Shown here piece after piece: positions 6,901-8,423 of a stretch of 8,423 nucleotides of DNA. A program made the translations under genes and the position numbers. Within the stretch, counting starts at the first letter, position 1. Each line of letters begins with the position of its first letter. The notes below the pieces were generated by a model. That model was given only the letters and a program-made list of their open reading frames with translations, was not told where the DNA came from and did not search any database. This DNA is from CAYMRB01 sp964392615 (lineage in GTDB: Bacteria; Planctomycetota; UBA8108): assembly GCA_964392615.1 (NCBI GenBank), contig CAYMRB010000438.1, positions 1-8,423 of the forward strand. The letters are read 5' to 3'.

Positions 6901-8070
6901 CTGGAGATCGGGAACATCTACCGTCTTCTCGAGCGTCCTCGCGATGCGCTGGGGCCGCTCGAGGAAGCGTGCGCGCTCTACCGGCGCGGCAATAACGTGC
7001 CGTATCTTGCCGAGGCGCGGTGCTCGCTCGGCGAGACGCACCGGTTGCTCGGGGAGTGCGACGACGCGATGCCGCTGCTCGAGGACGCGCTCGATTCGGC
7101 CGCCAAGCTGGGCAACCGCGAGGCGGAGATCCGCGCGCTCTTGTCGTATGCGGAGCTCCACCTGGACAGAGGTGCTGTCGAAGCGGCCGAGCGCTATCTC
7201 GGCGAGATCGAGGCGCTGGACGCGCGCGACACGACGTCGGCCACGCTGAAGTCGATGGAGCTGCGGTTCTCGCTGGCGCTACGACGCGGGCGGGTCGGCG
7301 ACGCCTTGGGTTTCGCGAACAAGGGGCTGGAGGTTTGCCGGCAAGGCGAGAACAGAACGCTCTCGACGCGGCTTCTCACGGAGCGAGCCGTGCTCCATTG
7401 TCGACTGGGCAGTCGCGTCGACGCGCGTCGCGGTATGGTGCAGCTTCTCGATATCGCGCAGGCGCACGATTTTCCCCTCGCGGAGGGCCGTGCGCGCATG
7501 CTCGAGGGAATCGTCCAAACGGCGGAGGGCAATGCGTCCAGAGCGGACAAGGCGTTCCAATCGGCGTTGGACATCTTCACGCAGCTCACGAGCGAGCGGG
7601 ACCTGGTCGAGCTTCACTCGCACCACGGCCTGTTGTGCTTGAAGACCGGACGTCACGAAGAGACGTACCTGCACCTCGAGGAGGGCGGCTACCTCGCGAA
7701 GAAGCTCAATCTCGAGTACACGAAGACGCGTTACCAGTTCGCGCTCGGGCTGCTCGAGCTGGCGATACCCGAGGGTGAGCTCGGGCGAGCCGAAGAGCGC
7801 TTCCTGTTCGCGGTGAACCTGGCGGAGAAGCTGCGTTACATCGAGCTGCAGTGGCAGATCGAGTATCAGCTCGGCAAGCTCTACCAGCTCACCGGGCGAG
7901 AGGGGAACGGCGAGACGTTCTTGCAGCGGGCCAAGGCGAACCGCAAGCGCACGCTCGACGGCATCCCGGTGAGTCACCGGCAGGGCTATCTGAAGACGGT
8001 GGACGACCCGGATCTCGACGCGTTGTTGGAGACGAAGGTGCGAGAGGGCGAGGCGGAGAGCGCGGAATAG
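3901..8070 (+). CDS. Large Ser/Thr protein kinase with central STAND-like NTPase and C-terminal TPR array (PknK-like architecture)
   Basis: A 1389-aa soluble protein with no membrane helix. The kinase domain (about 24-288) has a Gly loop GRGGMGTVY (31-39), Lys54 in VALK, probable helix-C Glu72, catalytic loop HADIKPEN (150-157, D152 and N157), DFG 179-181, APE 202-204 and DLYSLG (216-221). All catalytic residues are present, but the loop is HAD, not HRD, so it is a non-RD kinase. After a linker comes an NTPase-like domain (about 366-560). Its Walker A GERGLGKR (377-384) has Arg384 in place of Ser/Thr, and the Walker B position has H487-E488 instead of two acidic residues. A helical/winged-helix-like stretch follows (about 560-735), then about 13 degenerate TPR-like repeats (about 735-1348), for example near 957-990, 994-1030 and 1034-1071. 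The order kinase–NTPase–TPR resembles PknK and large myxobacterial signalling kinases, in which TPRs bind partners and the NTPase acts as a switch. There is no C-terminal HTH, GAF or histidine kinase module. Substrates are unknown. It is probably co-expressed with the histidine kinase 32 nt upstream. Confidence 0.92.
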   Translation: MAGVVGEVERTATRGTSEVIDDRYRVVRRLGRGGMGTVYLVEDLFAPGREVALKRVRQDRLDAKTLTILVNEFGSLAGLRHPNLARVWDFGVDHATDDVYFTVEYVDGPHWLKVARRLDLSRGDDLRVLLGLVVQVLRGLGFVHDRGLVHADIKPENILISGLKATGNAKKAPTAKLIDFGLTKREKAFGGKKIVGTTYYIAPETIRGARIDRRADLYSLGVVLYHLTTGQLPFRGKSNLAVFKGHLEERPTPPHEVATHIPLQLSEIVLRLMEKRPDDRFANTLEVIQEINREFGQNFTLETSETNEGHLECIRRSGRDAELTRLRAMFSRLTHTEVLGGDVGNDLADLSTGRDAGPARSAVSATVPPGQLAIVRGERGLGKRRLIETLRYRIETQGAKALEVECDPERVGSMVGFGGLVDLLALFEGREAGRPVPEFIERAQQLASSVDETSLESVTEEQWDIVAQTVDGVVESTQERPMLLHFHELHLAGPLVIAFVGELVGAIANRPPESCRLLVTASTLDHGDTEGSYLQELYASSLFRRSILDLKIDRLDREAVIRHVRSTFVPCEFPDDFLHKAFDESDGNPEILVDILGYFLREGMIRRSTVGWAVTGEYEGKAAPGKVRRELERRIRGLPADALRLAIAFAYLGDGGELEVAVKLAGTPSSEVPGALRVLRREKLIEEKIEGDPSNEFTFVYSSAKQILYDLLPENQRPAVHDRAGALYEEYLGVGAARDPGRLAYHFLRGLDSARGIEYGLAAAGVHAKEFRPRRAMELYRRILEKVASTDVTLRENVRESLATLQFQVGEYRSVIETLEPVCRLEGDGEAAEITPRVSNVQMAQALAFLGRFEDAASHLRHLVSGAHVQKQPEIMARAFLACAELHASKGNAVESLRCCDRVLGIEGEPRSRATLGRLHMLLAENHYRLDTPTMAAKYCQDALRVTDGEDGVAAPDANLYCLGKYYKYKGKLEKAVQQLELCCQINRKAGVAERQADCLLEIGNIYRLLERPRDALGPLEEACALYRRGNNVPYLAEARCSLGETHRLLGECDDAMPLLEDALDSAAKLGNREAEIRALLSYAELHLDRGAVEAAERYLGEIEALDARDTTSATLKSMELRFSLALRRGRVGDALGFANKGLEVCRQGENRTLSTRLLTERAVLHCRLGSRVDARRGMVQLLDIAQAHDFPLAEGRARMLEGIVQTAEGNASRADKAFQSALDIFTQLTSERDLVELHSHHGLLCLKTGRHEETYLHLEEGGYLAKKLNLEYTKTRYQFALGLLELAIPEGELGRAEERFLFAVNLAEKLRYIELQWQIEYQLGKLYQLTGREGNGETFLQRAKANRKRTLDGIPVSHRQGYLKTVDDPDLDALLETKVREGEAESAE
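3970..4764 (+). other. Ser/Thr protein kinase catalytic domain (non-RD)
   Basis: This segment encodes about residues 24-288. The ATP-binding and catalytic positions are all present (K54, E72, D152, N157, D179), so the domain is predicted to be active. The residue before the catalytic Asp is Ala151 rather than Arg, so activation-loop phosphorylation is unlikely to control it in the usual RD manner. Between the catalytic loop and DFG lies a small basic, Ala-rich insert (about 161-174) that is longer than in typical bacterial Pkn kinases. Confidence 0.9.
4996..5580 (+). other. Degenerate STAND/AAA-type NTPase domain
   Basis: This segment encodes about residues 366-560. The order of a MalT/PknK-type NTPase is recognisable: a beta strand LAIVRG, a P-loop-like GERGLGKRR (377-385), a Walker-B-like strand MLLHFHELH (482-490) followed by LAGP, a strand RLLVTAS (516-522), then the DLKIDRLD turn (549-556). 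The P-loop Ser/Thr is Arg384, and the Walker B acidic pair is His-Glu. Nucleotide may still bind, but Mg-dependent hydrolysis looks impaired. Confidence 0.65.
6103..7944 (+). repeat. TPR-like repeat array (about 13 degenerate units)
   Basis: Residues about 735-1348 form antiparallel helix pairs of roughly 34-40 residues with the TPR pattern (small residues at positions 8, 20 and 27, aromatic or Leu at the helix contacts), for instance units beginning near 840, 874, 913, 957, 994, 1034, 1073, 1113, 1152, 1194, 1234, 1274 and 1314. The repeats are divergent at DNA level, so there is no nucleotide tandem repeat. The stretch 823-1053 is unusually rich in cysteine. The role is presumably protein-protein interaction. 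Confidence 0.75.
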
Positions 8071-8078
8071 CGAGAGGA

Positions 8079-8393
8079 TCACCGCGCTGCCGCGCGCGCC
8101 TCTTCGCTCGCCTCGACCTCTTTCGCGACCGTGGCTCGTGCCGCGTCGACCGTCTTGCGAGCTGCCTCCACGCGTTGGCGCAGCTCGATGGTCTGCGCCG
8201 CGCGAGACGCCTGCTCGGCGCGCGCCGTCGCGAGTTGGTCGAGCGTCGCTTGGGCGCGGGTCGCCGCGGCGTCCGCGTTGGCGCAGAGATCGCGCCACTT
8301 CCCGGTGGTTTCGTCGATGGCTGCGCTGAGGGCGGCAGTCGCCTTGCGCAGTTCGCCGAGCTTGCCCTTTGCGATCGCCGGCGCGCCTACGGC
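8079..8393 (-). CDS. Ala-rich coiled-coil protein, reading frame apparently interrupted near its 5' end
   Basis: On the minus strand a frame stays open for 104 codons from 8393 to a TGA at 8081-8079. Its codon pattern (mostly G/C third positions) and composition (about one third Ala, many Glu, Arg, Lys and Gln, only one Pro) indicate a long amphipathic coiled coil, with segments such as KGKLGELRKATAAL, ATLDQLATARAEQ and VEAARKTVDAARATV. The other five frames here are Arg/Pro/Ser-rich shadows. The frame is closed upstream by TAG at 8396-8394 and has no ATG, GTG or TTG until far inside. However, GGAG (8423-8420) with GTG (8412-8410) makes an excellent start one frame away. Removing one base, for example in the AAAGGG run at 8370-8365, would join them into a protein of about 110 aa. 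The gene may thus be intact with a sequence error, or a frameshifted pseudogene. It converges with the Ser/Thr kinase gene across 8 nt. The function is unknown. Confidence 0.55.
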   Translation of the reverse strand, partial: AVGAPAIAKGKLGELRKATAALSAAIDETTGKWRDLCANADAAATRAQATLDQLATARAEQASRAAQTIELRQRVEAARKTVDAARATVAKEVEASEEARAAAR

Positions 8394-8409
8394 CTATTTC
8401 TGAAGAGCC

Positions 8410-8423
8410 CACGGCGGAACTCC
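8410..8423 (-). promoter_or_regulatory. Shine-Dalgarno plus GTG start, probable true start of the minus-strand coiled-coil gene
   Basis: On the minus strand GGAG (8423-8420) is followed by 7 nt and then GTG at 8412-8410, an ideal SD-to-start distance. The encoded first residues are MGSSEIGRRRAGDR. Continuing in this frame gives only Arg-rich non-coding-like sequence, whereas a +1 shift leads into the coiled-coil frame. Confidence 0.4.

Noticed and set aside
5500..7161. Minus-strand open frame of 553 codons antisense to the TPR region
   Set aside because: It is the antisense shadow of well-supported TPR coding sequence. The Arg/Leu/Val/Glu-biased translation shows no motif and no convincing ribosome binding site was seen.
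8365..8370. Programmed +1 frameshift site
   Set aside because: AAAGGG is a plausible indel site, but no stop codon in the zero frame, stimulatory hairpin or known +1 motif is associated with it. An assembly error or ordinary mutation is simpler.
8131..8403. Plus-strand Ala/Ser-rich frame of 90 codons
   Set aside because: It is the reverse-strand image of the coiled-coil frame. The Ser/Arg-rich translation lacks a ribosome binding site and any recognisable feature.
7279..8412. 377-codon minus-strand frame starting at the good SD–GTG at 8412
   Set aside because: Only the start region looks real. The continuing frame is Arg-rich and runs antisense through the kinase gene, while the neighbouring frame shows strong coding character, so a frameshift into that frame explains the start better.
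1..8423. RNA genes, CRISPR arrays, insertion sequences or nucleotide tandem repeats
   Set aside because: Reading both strands gave no tRNA-like cloverleaf, no spaced direct repeats, no transposase and no terminal inverted repeats. The only repeats are protein-level TPR units.

Overview
The window is high-GC bacterial DNA with strong G/C preference at third codon positions and closely packed genes. It holds two large, complete signalling genes in tandem on the plus strand, the 3' part of a third plus-strand gene at the left edge, and a short interrupted reading frame on the minus strand at the right edge. Very large Ser/Thr kinase–NTPase–TPR proteins next to complex hybrid histidine kinases are typical of signalling-rich lineages such as Myxococcota, related former Deltaproteobacteria, or Planctomycetota. 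This is an inference from architecture and composition; no rRNA or other phylogenetic marker is present.

Layout. (1) 2-823 (+): C-terminal part of a DUF4114-type protein, probably secreted or surface-associated, whose start lies left of the window. (2) 824-883: short gap with a 5-bp GC hairpin and a good Shine-Dalgarno. (3) 884-3868 (+): 994-aa membrane-anchored hybrid histidine kinase ordered TM – PAS – PAS – HisKA – HATPase – degenerate receiver – canonical receiver – HPt. (4) 3869-3900: 32-nt gap with a ribosome binding site. (5) 3901-8070 (+): 1389-aa soluble protein with an N-terminal Ser/Thr kinase, a central STAND/MalT-like NTPase with eroded Walker motifs, a helical/winged-helix-like region, and about 13 TPR-like repeats. 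(6) 8079-8393 (-): Ala-rich coiled-coil coding frame converging on gene 5 with an 8-nt gap. It lacks a normal start in its own frame. A well-placed SD and GTG lie in a neighbouring frame, so one base shift, real or a sequencing error, would give a complete protein of about 110 aa.

How the genes may work together. The short gap and shared direction suggest that the histidine kinase and Ser/Thr kinase are co-transcribed, which would couple a His-Asp-His phosphorelay (H356 to D793 to H927) to a Ser/Thr kinase scaffold. No response regulator with an output domain is encoded here, so the HPt must hand its phosphate to a regulator elsewhere, or the relay may work through the neighbouring kinase. 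The second option is speculation. No RNA genes, mobile elements, CRISPR arrays or convincing promoters or terminators were seen.
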